Shown here: positions 11,732-22,100 of the stretch, piece by piece
Numbering within the stretch: position 1 is the first letter of the stretch
Layout: every line of letters starts with the position of its first letter
Assembly: GCA_964019135.1 (NCBI GenBank)
Contig: OZ025249.1
Coordinates: forward strand, 37,399,759 to 37,463,758
Source of the DNA: Arenicola marina
Taxonomy: Eukaryota > Annelida > Polychaeta > Arenicolidae
Direction of reading: 5' to 3'
DNA length: 64,000 nucleotides
Position numbers and translations under genes: made by a program
The notes under the pieces: generated by a model
Databases searched by the model: none
What the model was told of the DNA's origin: nothing
The model's input: only the letters and a program-made list of their open reading frames with translations

Positions 11732-12944
11732 CAACAGAAATAATTACGTTATTAGAGGCCTTCCCCTGCTTTACATTTGTCGAAAAGGGCTATGTGTAAA
11801 TCCGTTATTTATTTCTCGCAAGATTCTTACAATTAGATACATATAAGTTCCTTTGTGATAAGGCGATAATTTTGGTTTTACTGTTTTTTCGGGTTTAATT
11901 TTGTGTGTGGCTCCTGTGCTAGCTACCTTCGCGGTCCTAATGGGTGTCCTCAGTATAAGAACTAGTTAAGTTGTCACGTTTTTGCATTTCATATTTTTAT
12001 GCATTCGATCTTAGTCAAATATTGATATTGATTCTGAATCTGCATAAGTTTGTTGTATATTTATATGATATAGGCGACACGTTGGAGACATGACAATGGT
12101 AAAAGAGCACGAGAGTATTTATGATCAATGTATTCGTTGTCGTTTTGTGGATGACATATTATTTTGGCCTGTCGGGGCGCATCATATGGTCAGACTACCA
12201 AAGGTACCATAGAACGTGTCTTGTAACCAAATCACATTTAAGATTACATATCCGCTCAGAATAGGTCAATACAAGTTGCCATCATTTGAGATAGTTCATG
12301 GCTATCGAGAACAGAGCTGGCGTCTAGTTGATTGCGCAGTTTTCTCGATGGGCGGATATAATGAAATTAATTCCTCTTTCTCGGTAGAACATGTTCAATA
12401 GTGACGTAAGATGATCTGTGGAAATTGGACGACAGAATCACAGCCACACAGCATAATTGCCGAGTAAAATCTGGTTTGTTAAGCATCACGATTTTTTCTG
12501 TTCTGACTAAAGATTCATTACTTTTTTTTTATACCAATAGAAGCTGATTCAAGTTGTTTCCTTCCCACGTTTCTACTGTGTTCAGATGGCTAAACAAGTC
12601 GTTTTAGGGAATACGATTACTGTGTTTTCAGAAGCATAATTGACGCTCTAACAAATGGGAATAATAGGAAAATATGGGCGGAAATTCCGGACAAAACATC
12701 TCCCGGATATCTGTAAGAACCCGTCTGACATGTCCCATGGGGGCACAGCACCATTGTAGGAAAGGCAAAGCGAGCCGGAAGCCCCGACCGTCAATACTAT
12801 ACTGCGTCACTGGCCGGATTTCTTATTAAACCGTCTGAGCGTCCTACGATTAGGCCGCATATATGTTGTGTAACAGTCATCGATCGCATGACGACGAGAT
12901 AAAGGGATTAAGAGAACAGTCGGTGAGCCATGACAAACTGGAGG
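11732..12944. other. Non-coding, possibly LINE 3' UTR at left
   Basis: A/T-rich DNA directly downstream of the LINE remnant may include its 3' untranslated tail, but no poly-A or simple-repeat tail marks an end. No gene recognised further right. Confidence 0.5.
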
Positions 12945-13130
12945 TGGGATGGGGGCTGGGGCTGGGGCTGGGGCTGGGGCTGGGGCTGGGGCTGGGGCTG
13001 GGGCTGGGGCGGGGGCGGGGGCGGCGGCTTGGGCGGGGCGGCGGGGACGGGGGCGGTGGCGGCGGCGGCGGCGGCGACGAGGGCAGTGGCGGGAGCTTGG
13101 GCGTTGGGCGACGGCGGCGAAGCCACTTCG
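12945..13130. repeat. (GGGGCT)9 tract followed by GC-rich GGCGG-type low complexity
   Basis: Nine uninterrupted GGGGCT units (about 12952-13005) run into GGGGGC and GGCGG/GGCGGC repeats up to about 13130. The plus strand has runs of four or more guanines separated by two bases, an ideal arrangement for G-quadruplex formation. All three plus frames and the antisense are open here and give dipeptide repeats (GL, GW, GA; PQ antisense). This is low complexity, not a gene. Several GGGCGG boxes are present, but no promoter-gene arrangement is seen. Confidence 0.95.
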
Positions 13131-14515
13131 CAGATTTCAGTCAGATGTCAAATCAGTATATCTGTGTTCTGTGTGGTGTCTTTGCCAGAAGGTAAGTGGT
13201 TAGGGAGTGTTGTTGGGCAACAGCGTCTGGCTTGATTTTTCTGTGGCAATCAGAGCTGGCACCGGGTGTATTAAAAAATTAGATCATTAAGGCTAAAGAC
13301 GGCTGGTGCAGTCGGTGTCACGGTATTTGTATAATGGGGACAGCGCGGGAGGGGAGCCAGCCTTTTTCGTGTTTCTGGCGGTCTCGCCGGGTTTAAAGGT
13401 TCTTTATCCATGCACGATAGTGTATGAAGACCAAGTAGCTGCAAGGAATACACATTGACTCAAACAATTCATAATAATAAAGAAGAGATGAAAAATATAT
13501 TACTTCATTTTACTGCTATATGTCTATCAAGCCTTACATGGCTATGTTGGATAACGGGGCATTAATCAGAGCGCAAATTGTATCATAATGAATCAAAGAG
13601 CCCTGCAAACTAATATTTAGATTGAGTATCGTTGTTGCGCCGTCCGACTGACCTCTTGTTTATGGGGCAAGGTTTATGGTGTCAAATAAAGTGATCAGGA
13701 TTATTGCACGAATTTGGTTTGAGGTGAATTTTACTGGGCATGGCAGGGGTCTTTTTTCACGTTGTATGCAACAAGGTTAGGCTGCTAGCCTTCCCGCTCC
13801 CACAATATCCCAACGCAACGGTTCAGACGGTTCAGACCTTCTCTTACCATAATTAACCGTTCAAACAGCTCAAAGGGAGACAGGCGTTTTTGGACCATTT
13901 TTTCGTATGTGGTATAACCGACACGGGGTCTTCCAGTTTATGCATCCTCATTCAGCCTATATTTCATGGCCGGTCGTCAGCGGTAACTTAGATCCCGAAA
14001 CAGCACCCTCGAGAGCGGCACGTGATCGTTCCCGTCCACACGAGGCGGCGTAAACCGGCCGCGGGAGCCGCCCTCGCCTCCCCTCCACCCCCGCCCCCTC
14101 CCCACCTCCTCCACGTGCCATCAATCGACACGGATGTCCACCTGCCCTGACCCACGCACCGTAGGGTCTGGCCCACTTCTCCCCTCAACCCCCAGCACCC
14201 CCCAACCCCCACCTTACATACATACACATCCAGACCGTGGACGCGGCACCGAGATCAAAGTATGACATCAACCCAATATAGTCCTTCGTGAACCGCTCGG
14301 GGGTTCGTGGCGGGGGTTAGGGGAGACGGAGCGCGGGGGCGGGGGCGTGAGGGGTGGTGGGGGGAACGTCGCGGTCTATAACCAAGCCATCACGGCGGGG
14401 ACAAGTCGCCTGGTTGTGAACACTCACCGCTGTCATTTCCGGAACCCAACCTCTCGTCCATCACCTTCACGTCCCGGGCGCGACAGGCGCTAATGACCGC
14501 ATAAAACGGACCGCC
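13131..14515. other. Non-coding stretch, no gene recognised
   Basis: Nothing is recognised with confidence. A tRNA-like A box (GGCTGGTGCAGTCGGT) near 13302-13317 might be the head of another decayed SINE but has no convincing B box. The part after 14040 becomes C-rich on the plus strand. Confidence 0.5.
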
Positions 14516-14519
14516 TATT

Positions 14520-14745
14520 TCCCCCTCCCCCCACCCCTTGAAGAAAACTTCCACCTCCCACCGCACCCCTCGAAGACCTATACCGCCGCCATCCTCAACC
14601 CCTCACTTCCAGACCTATACTGCCACCCACCATCCTCAACCCCCCCCCCCCCCACCCCCCATTTGAAGACCTATACAGACACAGTCCCACTCCCCTCTTG
14701 AAGGCATAATATACAGACACCCTTCATAAACCCCCTCCCTCCTGC
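14520..14745. repeat. Degenerate pyrimidine-rich repeat, roughly 60-bp unit
   Basis: Four diverged copies share GAAGACCTATACcGcC followed by ACCATCCTCAACCCC, at about 14527, 14573, 14609 and 14665. The plus strand is C-rich throughout, with a C-run at 14640-14660. Spacing is irregular, so the period is approximate. Confidence 0.6.
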
Positions 14746-15119
14746 CCACCCGCCTTGGCGCCCTCATCCAACTCCTCTCAGCACGCCTCTCGTCCCCTAA
14801 GCGTGCCCCCAGGCGGCGGAATCTGAATTGAGTTGTTCAACTGACTCCACTTGTGAGGCATAAGAAACACCCAAGATCACCACATCAAGTCTTCAGAAGA
14901 GGTTCCTTGGCCGGAATCCGTTGTACATTTCCCCCGCGGCGCCAGTCGTTTCAGTTTGATACACATGTATGTATATATTATATCCGTATATATGCCATGG
15001 TGTTTTGTCATCTTCCCATTTAACATCACGGGGTCATCGCTGTGTGTTTACGACGCCGCGAGATGTGCCGTATACTACTTCTAACACTCGAATTGTCACG
15101 AACAAAAAAAATATATAAG
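14746..15119. other. Non-coding stretch, no gene recognised
   Basis: Nothing recognised. The right part may be the upstream portion of the SINE body that starts near 15120. Confidence 0.5.
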
Positions 15120-15260
15120 TATGAAACGATACGTGGAAAGAATGCGTAATAATGGTTAACCCTGGGATGTGGTTTCTGCTCTGCCCTTTTTTCTCGCATT
15201 GACGCGACATGATCAGAATCGGTTAAAGCGTTCTGAATACAGAACCAACTAAACATCCAC
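15120..15260 (+). mobile_element. 5'-truncated SINE body, same family as 18867-19124
   Basis: The minus strand here reads TATTCAGAACGCTTTAACC and then TCGCGTCAATGCGAGAA, closely matching TATTCAGGACGCTTTAACC and TCGCGTCAATGGGAGAA at 18882-18930. Similarity extends about 130 bases. Since the better copy at 18867-19124 has its tRNA head on the minus strand, this copy lies on the plus strand with its 3' end near 15260. No matching tRNA head is visible upstream, consistent with 5' truncation during LINE-driven retroposition. Confidence 0.65.
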
Positions 15261-15291
15261 TAGGTCATGTGGCATCCTTTTCTTTCAATTC

Positions 15292-15420
15292 TGGTGGGCC
15301 TCCCTGGTGTAGTGGTGAGCGCACGTATAGTCACGGGTTCGCACCTTGTTATCGGGGGGCCACCCTGGTGTGGTGGTTAGCCCACGGGTTCGAGCGTTGG
15401 TACCTGGGGGCCTCCCTCAC
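15292..15420 (+). mobile_element. Two tandem tRNA-like SINE heads plus a partial third
   Basis: Head 1 has A box TGGTGTAGTGGTGAGC (15305-15320) and B box GGGTTCGCACC (15335-15345). Head 2 has TGGTGTGGTGGTTAGC (15365-15380) and GGGTTCGAGCG (15386-15396). Each is introduced by GGGCCtCCCTGGTG-like sequence, and the same introduction recurs a third time at about 15406. The A-to-B distance is too short for a functional tRNA, particularly in head 2, so these are degenerate SINE heads. They lie just downstream of the SINE body ending at 15260. Confidence 0.6.
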
Positions 15421-15936
15421 TGGGAAACTAATATGGGGCATGTATCATTTATTCATTCTTCATGGTTCTTCTTCCCGTGCCATGGCCCAATTTAGCTATT
15501 GAGTGCACCGACGCAGCCTAAAGCTTTAACATTTCATTTCTTCTATTCCATTAGTTTGATTGTTTTAAAGTGACACCTACCATCCGTGATGTACAATTAT
15601 TATCATACTTTGGATTTACAATTAAATTAACCACATCTTTATGTTTCCGGGGGGGTATTTGGTATTAGAACCGTTTCAATTAGACCCAAGAGTGCGTTGC
15701 TTCCAGTTCCTCCAAACCAAATACTATACAAGATCGTGAATGATGAACACTTCTTTAGCCCCAGTTTGCGTCATCGGTGCCGTGAATACTACATTTATTA
15801 CCCTAGAAAATACCTCAGGCCCAAGGCATAAAACATATACAATTTTCTGATTTCTTACTTTCTTGACCCTGCATAGACCAGTTCAAAATAAATTGTTTCT
15901 CTTAACCTCCATGCATAGAATGTTCATAATATGGTA
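15421..15936. other. Non-coding stretch, no gene recognised
   Basis: A/T-rich DNA between the tRNA-like heads and the MITE; nothing recognised. Confidence 0.55.
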
Positions 15937-17099
15937 CAGTGGAACCCCACTTAAAGACTACCCCGGTAATATGACCACCCCGGTAATATGACCTACCCGG
16001 TAATATGACCACCCCGGTAATATGACCACCCCGGTAATATGACCACGCCGGTAATATGACCACCCCGGTAATATGACCACCCCGGTAATATGACCACCCC
16101 GGTAACATGACCACCCCGGTAATATGACCACCCCGGTAATATGACCACCCCGGTAATATGACCACCCCGGTAATATGACCACCCCGGTAATATGACCACC
16201 CCGGTAATATGACCACGCCGGTAATATGACCACCCCGGTAATATGACCACCCCGGTAATATGACCACCCCGGTAATATGACCACCCCGGTAATATGACCA
16301 CCCCGGTAATATGACCACCTCGGTAATATGACCACCCCGGTAATATGACCACCCCGGTAATATGACCACCCCGGTAATAAGACCCCTTTTTTCCAGTCCC
16401 GAATGTTTTAACATTGACCTGAACCCCGCTAAAGCGACCTCCCCGCTAATCCGGCATTAGGACCACTAAGACCAGACCCAACCAATCAATTTAAATGGAA
16501 CTCAACTCCGCTAATGCGACCACCGTTGGTGCGACCAAGTTTCGGTAAAGCAAAGAGTAACTGCTTTCTTGTGATGGGAGACAATGCATTCGTGGGCATT
16601 GATGCTTACAAAGACAGTAACACACATCATCAGGGACACGGCCTCGGGCTCTGTCTTGTTTGTTAGTGACATGTTTATTTTACAGATAAAACACTGACTC
16701 CGCTGAACAGGCACGGTAACAGTTGTCAGCTGCTTGTAAACTGGCCAAGCCGCTGGGCTTCATTCATTTATACTGATTGATCCTTGATCCTGATTGATGG
16801 TGAATGTGTTCACAGTTCAACACCAGAATGTGTATAAAAGGATGTTAAATTTTGAAGGGTTCTTATATATATGCAGTGAGTACTCGAGACTACAAGACAC
16901 GACTAAACCTTCTTACTACATCACCGCCACCCTCGCTCCCCCCCCCCCTACACTGCGTCTCACCGCCCCATTGTTGACGTCAGTGATAATAACACCAACT
17001 TTTGTTACTGGGGTTTCGCTAATGAGACCACCTCGCTAATGAAACCCCTTTTGCTCATTCCCGTAGGTGGTCTTAATAGTGGGGGGGGGGGGTCCACTG
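15937..17099. mobile_element. Non-autonomous pogo/Tigger-like DNA transposon (MITE)
   Basis: The left end reads CAGTGGAACCCCACTTAAAG and the right end, read on the minus strand, is CAGTGGAC, a C-run, then CACTATTAAGACCACC. These are matching terminal inverted repeats once the expanded C-run is allowed for. CAGT termini and a TA target site are characteristic of the pogo/Tigger branch of Tc1/mariner. The left flank is TA (15935-15936) and the right flank is CA, so the target duplication has one change. Inside are further copies of the subterminal motif GCTAATgcGACCACC (for example 16425-16450, 16505-16530, 17015-17045) and the 17-bp array. No transposase is recognisable, so the element would need a helper in trans. 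Confidence 0.65.
15958..16385. repeat. 17-bp minisatellite (CCCCGGTAATATGACCA), about 25 units
   Basis: Near-perfect copies of CCCCGGTAATATGACCA fill this interval with few substitutions. The variant ACGCCGG occurs at about 16045 and 16215, 170 bases (ten units) apart, suggesting a ten-unit duplication. The unit is nearly the same as the terminal and subterminal motif of the surrounding MITE. All three minus-strand frames are open (170, 125 and 119 codons) because the 17-base unit contains no stop in any minus frame; these are not genes. Confidence 0.96.
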
Positions 17100-17689
17100 C
17101 ATTTCTCTATATGTAATAGTTATTATTATTATCCTTTCCAAAAATGTGTATATTAAATTACACACTAGTGTGTGCAGTAAACCTCGCTCCCAAGACTAGT
17201 AATGGTCCAATTAAACTCCATGTACACAGCAGTCCGAAGCCTATAGCCTGGCAGACAGGCACACGCCTATGGTTAAATTATGGCGAGATCACGGGAGGGT
17301 CGGTCAACAGGGAGTGGCGCCCTCTCTCGGTGGGATCAGAGACGCTGTGAGCGTGTCATTGACCGTGGAGAGTGACCGGCTGGAGGGCTTTACCTGTTTA
17401 AAAAGCTTAGCCACAATCGCGTGTGGGGCATAAACAACACCTCTAGTTTTGGGATGTCGATTTATATCTTCAGTATGGTAAACTGTCTGGGCACTTATAT
17501 AGGGGCTTATACACCGTAGGCACTGAAGTCATTGTCCGCTGGATCCATCCGGCCTGTTGGGGTACCGTTGGGGCACTGGTTTAATAGCCGCCCCGGGCAG
17601 TGACTGCTGCGTAACGGCACACAGCGCAAGAAACGCCCAGAATCCCTCCCGCCAATGACGTACACCAGTTCACGAGAAAACTGTCTTGG
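17100..17689. other. Non-coding stretch, no gene recognised
   Basis: Nothing recognised apart from a short (ATT)n at 17117-17131 and a GGCGCCCTCTC word near 17316. Confidence 0.55.
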
Positions 17690-17692
17690 TCT

Positions 17693-17885
17693 TCCAGTGC
17701 CTCCCAGTACGCGCCCAATACTCCCCCAATATCCCAAAGTTCTCTTCCAGTATTCCCCCAGTAGTCACAGTATTCCCCAAGTAATTCGCCCGGTACCCAT
17801 CCAGCATTTGCCCAGTACTCCCCTGGTACTCCCCCAGTATTACTCTAGTACTCCCAGTAGTCCCTCAGTACTTCCCTGGAACCCA
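17693..17885. repeat. Degenerate short repeat (CCCAGTACTCC), roughly 11-12-bp unit
   Basis: CCAGTAcTCCcc-like words recur about a dozen times (for example 17695, 17750, 17815, 17836, 17860), with variants CAATACTCC, CCGGTACCC and CTGGTACTCC. Spacing is irregular, so this is an old, decayed tandem array of a palindromic AGTACT core. Confidence 0.65.
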
Positions 17886-18866
17886 AGCCCACCGCACCTC
17901 CTTCACCCTTTTGAAAATCCTGGACCCGACGCTTGAAAATTGTCACACAAGTAGGCACGCTGAACGGTGATGAATCTATCATATATTTACGCATGTTTAA
18001 TCCGGGATCAAAATAGTTTCAGACATTTGCAGTATAATCTCTATTATAACCGACATATGTTCATATACACGTGACACATCGTGTCGTGACACAGCGAACG
18101 TCATACGCTATATTGTCGTGATACGATGGGATGTGACATTGTTAAAAAACATTAATTAGCCTGCTAACGACGCCTAATTAATTTGCAGATGTTCCCGCTT
18201 CCCTCTGTCCGAAAGATTATTAACCGAGGCCATACATAGGCACACAGTTCTCTGTTATGCGATTATCAACAAATACACTGGCACTGGACATAATATCCGG
18301 GAATGCAGCTTATACAAGCAGCAGCTCAATATCGCCGGAACGTATGACGGGATGATAATTTCATTACTGAGTTCCCTAACATGTTTGTGATTTTTTATAC
18401 TAAATGAAAATCCGGTTTATCCTGCATTTATGCACGTCACGTGGCCCGTTCGTCGCATTCGGCCTGGTTTTGTTAAAGTCTGACAGGGGAAAATTATGAA
18501 AATCATTCAGCGCAATACAATGGCTCCAGGTGAACCTCAGTCGTAAAGACTATGTGCGTGTTCGTGCAAAATGGTCGTAAAAAGTTATAATATAATATGT
18601 CATATAGGTAAAACCTAAAAGGGCGAGCGCAACTATTTTTGTATCGAAAAAGTTTTACTATTTCTAGACTAAAGTAGGCCTACTGATTGTCTGAATTACC
18701 TGGATATATCTAGAAAGAATATGGGAAGTGTTGCAGATTTCTAGCGCATCTAGTCTATAATGATCGCTAATACAAGTGGATTCATAATGCATAACTAATG
18801 CATAGCTACTCGGAAAGGTAATGAAAACTGTGGGTGTTTAAATCTCTAATGAGGTGGTAAATTAGG
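17886..18866. other. Non-coding stretch, no gene recognised
   Basis: A/T-rich DNA; no element, RNA gene or coding segment recognised. Confidence 0.55.
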
Positions 18867-19124
18867 TTGGTTGGTTGTTTATTCAGGACGCTTTAACCAC
18901 TTTTGGTCTTATCGCGTCAATGGGAGAAGGAAGGGAGAGTGGAGCCATGTCTCCGGGGGTAACCCCCTACTCTTTACGAAGAAAGACATGGGATCTTAAT
19001 CCTGCGACCACACAGCCATGGCCACAGCAGGGCTCGAACCATCGATCCACGCACCGTTAGGCTCTCAGGTGACCAGAGCACTTAATGCGAGCGCTCTAGC
19101 CCACTGAGCTATCGCGCCGGCCCC
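18867..19124 (-). mobile_element. tRNA-derived SINE with clear A and B boxes
   Basis: On the minus strand the element starts near 19124 with GGCCGGCGCGATAGCTCAGT. The A box is TAGCTCAGTGGG (complement of 19100-19111) and the B box is GGTTCGAGCCC (complement of 19030-19040). The boxes are about 60 bases apart, more than in an ordinary tRNA, consistent with a long variable arm (Ser/Leu type) or an insertion. The body continues to about 18867, where the minus strand ends in TAAACAACCAACCAACC, a plausible short-repeat 3' tail. The body matches 15120-15260. These boxes form the Pol III promoter; movement would depend on a LINE. Confidence 0.8.
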
Positions 19125-22100
19125 CTATGGTAAATTAAGCTGGTATAAAAATTTCATGCTAGTGTGCTAGTTCATATAGCAATTGACAATAAGGCCATAT
19201 ATTTCCACATTGCTGGATAAATCAAAATCACTTTTAAGATATGCGGTTAGCAGTAGTTTGACCAAATCTCAGACCAAAGGAATTTCAAACCCTGAATGTA
19301 ATTAGCATTCCTGCAACTTACATCATTAAATCATTTTACTAAATGTGATCAGCATCCATTCACTGCCATTATATATATTTATATAAATGCAACGGCTTAT
19401 AATAAGCCTAACGAATATTGTACATATATATATTAAAATAAAGTCCCTCTATTAAAGGTACTGATTGATACTAATGGCATGCACAAAAGGCTGATTTTCA
19501 GTAAAAAGTAATTTATTGGGAAGAAAATATTTTGTGATAATTTAAGTTTTCTTGTAAAATATCTTTCATTGAACTTTTGTTAATGTTTGTAATTGTGCAG
19601 GTATCAGTGATGGTGACCTCAAGTAAATTTGCCTTGATGACTTTATTCATATAAATTGGAGAAAACCTGTACCGAAAGGTTGTATCAATGGATAATTTTT
19701 TTTGCACGATTTTAAGCAAACTGCTTTTACCAGCCTTATACTTGGATTTTGCGAACAAAATTATTGTTAATATTTTCCATCTGATTGTGAGTAGATCTAG
19801 TCGCTGGTCCAGAGAGATCGAAGAGGCCTTGGGTCATGGGGCACGTCTGCCTGCAGCCCCCCACCCCACATTTTTTTGTCATTTTTCATTGGCAAAATAG
19901 TCTTTAAATGCCATCTTAGATATAAACATGATAAACCTGCCAATTTTTGTGTGCAACTTTTTACGGTTAAATTGCTGTCAGGGCATAACATTTCAAGGAA
20001 AGTGGATGATTCCCCACCCCCCTCCCCCTCCCTACTTCCCTGACTCCAAGCCTGGTCTGCCTGAAATTGAAAATCCTAGTCATGCGGCTAGGCTAGCGTA
20101 AAATTAAATATTGCCATGGTAAACTGTCACTGACAATGACGCAGTGACTGTGTGTGTGTCTGACACAGTGACGGTGTGTGTTTGACACAGTGACAGCCCG
20201 AGACAGTAAAAATGAGTCACACTGACCACACCGACGGCGACGGGTGGCAGTGCAGCCAGTTCAACAGCTCAGGCTCAGCTGTCAGACGGACAGACAGTGT
20301 CAGTTGCCAGAGGCAGAGTGCGAAAGCAGGTCAACAAAATGGCGAATGGCGTAGAATTACGTACACGCAGTTTTACACAATGAATTAAGTAACACTTATC
20401 TGTGATCGTTGTTTCATCACATTATCAGTTTCTGGTCTGTTCATTCTCTTTGCGAAATGGCGAAATCATGAAGTTTCAGTGAGCAGGTGAGCAAAGCTAG
20501 CAGACGACCAGCCATTTTGTTAAACGGAGACGCTCATATTTTGCGATACCGGTAGGTGGCGTTCCGTTTACGGGGGCGACTGTGCATGTGAACGCGAACC
20601 AGTCAGTGAAAGCGAAAACAGTCAGTTGCAGGTCGGGCACCAGTCCGACTAGTAGAACACAGCCGGAGCGCCCTCTGCCGGGAGTGTGGCAAGGAATATT
20701 TAGCGCGGCGGGGATCGTTGAACTCACATATGTATTGTAATTTAAAGCGTATATGAAGTGTTAGCGTTCCAATAATTTATCAGTTACCTTTTTAAGGTAG
20801 ATAATTTTATTATAAAGACTTGACATAACCCATTTCGACCAGTGTTTAGGGGAGAATTTTGTGGTGCGACGGAAATTTGCTCCTTACTCCGAAACGTGTC
20901 ATGGGGGCTGTTACGCGAAATGAATGTCCTAAGCCTATACTTGAAATGGACTTCGATTATGCATGCATGTTACCTATGAGCTCGCTAGCGGTCGCTATTA
21001 AGCGGTATTTAACAGGCGAGGGACGGTATAAAGAAAAAGGTTTTTGTGCGTAACTTGTTAAGTTTGCTTATATATATTAATATGTGTTCTCTCCTTTGTT
21101 TGATTCAAATGCATTTACTAGGTAATGCGTTTACATATTAGTGCCGCCTGATGGCTGTTTTAATGCTGTGGTTAATTTAAAATTACTTACAAGTCATGCA
21201 GGACTGGACGAGATTATATTTGCATCTATGTATTTTATGTCTCAGTATTTTCGTGACTAATATATTCGCAAATGATCTCATTCCCGTATGATCGGAAGCC
21301 AGTTAAGGTAGTATGCTGCATATCAAAACTTACGGTAAAAGATTGTGAAATTTTCACCTGATACATCTTTATATATGCTTATTACAACGCAGTAATAAAA
21401 AAAAGTTGTTTTCAGGCTACTTTTTCCAAAAAGTGAAGTGGAAGCACCCCACCCCCCTATTACAATTTAACATGGCGGCCTATGGGAGTTTAAAATATTT
21501 TCACTTATATGTTGTTATGTTTTCAGGCTTTTTTTTTTGCAATGTGAGCTTGAACCTTTCTACCTGAACCACCTATGGAAACTCAGCATTGTCACGTAAA
21601 AAAAGTGAAAAAAAAAATTGGCCAAAAGTATTGATATTTTTAGTTTATATTATTTCCTGTTATGTACATTGTATTAATATTTATATTTCGTAGCGAAAAA
21701 ATGCTCGAAAAGTCGAAAAACGGCCACATATAAGTTGCATTCGCTAGGGGGCGCCACGGTGATCCCGCGTACTACCACGCGTTTCCGCTCCAGATATGAA
21801 CCAAACGATTAATGAGGCACCCCTTTACTATTTTTGCCCACAGGCTAGTGTCGTGCGTTCGCAACGCTCCTAAATTAGTTACATTGTTTCTCGGTCTCCG
21901 CGTCAGCCCATTGTGCCTGTCCGCTTCCCGGAAACGGAACTGCCACCGCTTGCGTTTTGTAACTGGCAAATCCAATTCCAGGATCATTTGAAAACTTCTC
22001 TCTCTGATTGGTTCGGCTACGAATGCGTCATAGCAACGTCTATAATAGTCCTGCTCTGCTGTTGGTTATTTGCAGTTAGGCAGTGAGATTGACTTAAAAT

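Noticed and set aside
12945..13010. Orthologue of the vertebrate C9orf72 repeat locus
   Set aside because: The unit is GGGGCT, not GGGGCC, and no flanking exon sequence resembles that gene.
13300..13450. Additional tRNA-derived SINE
   Set aside because: An A-box-like word is present but no B box at a sensible distance and no matching body elsewhere in the window.
15902..16414. 170-codon minus-strand frame with GWSYYRGGHITG repeats
   Set aside because: It is the 17-bp array translated; all three minus frames are open, which a real protein gene would not require.
19030..19124. Functional tRNA gene
   Set aside because: A and B boxes are good, but the acceptor and anticodon stems do not pair convincingly and the sequence continues into a body shared with 15120-15260, so it is a SINE head.
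20333..20521. MITE bounded by AACAAAATGGC inverted ends
   Set aside because: Only 11 bases match, the flanks show no target duplication, and AAAATGGCG words recur by chance elsewhere in the window (1460, 30447).
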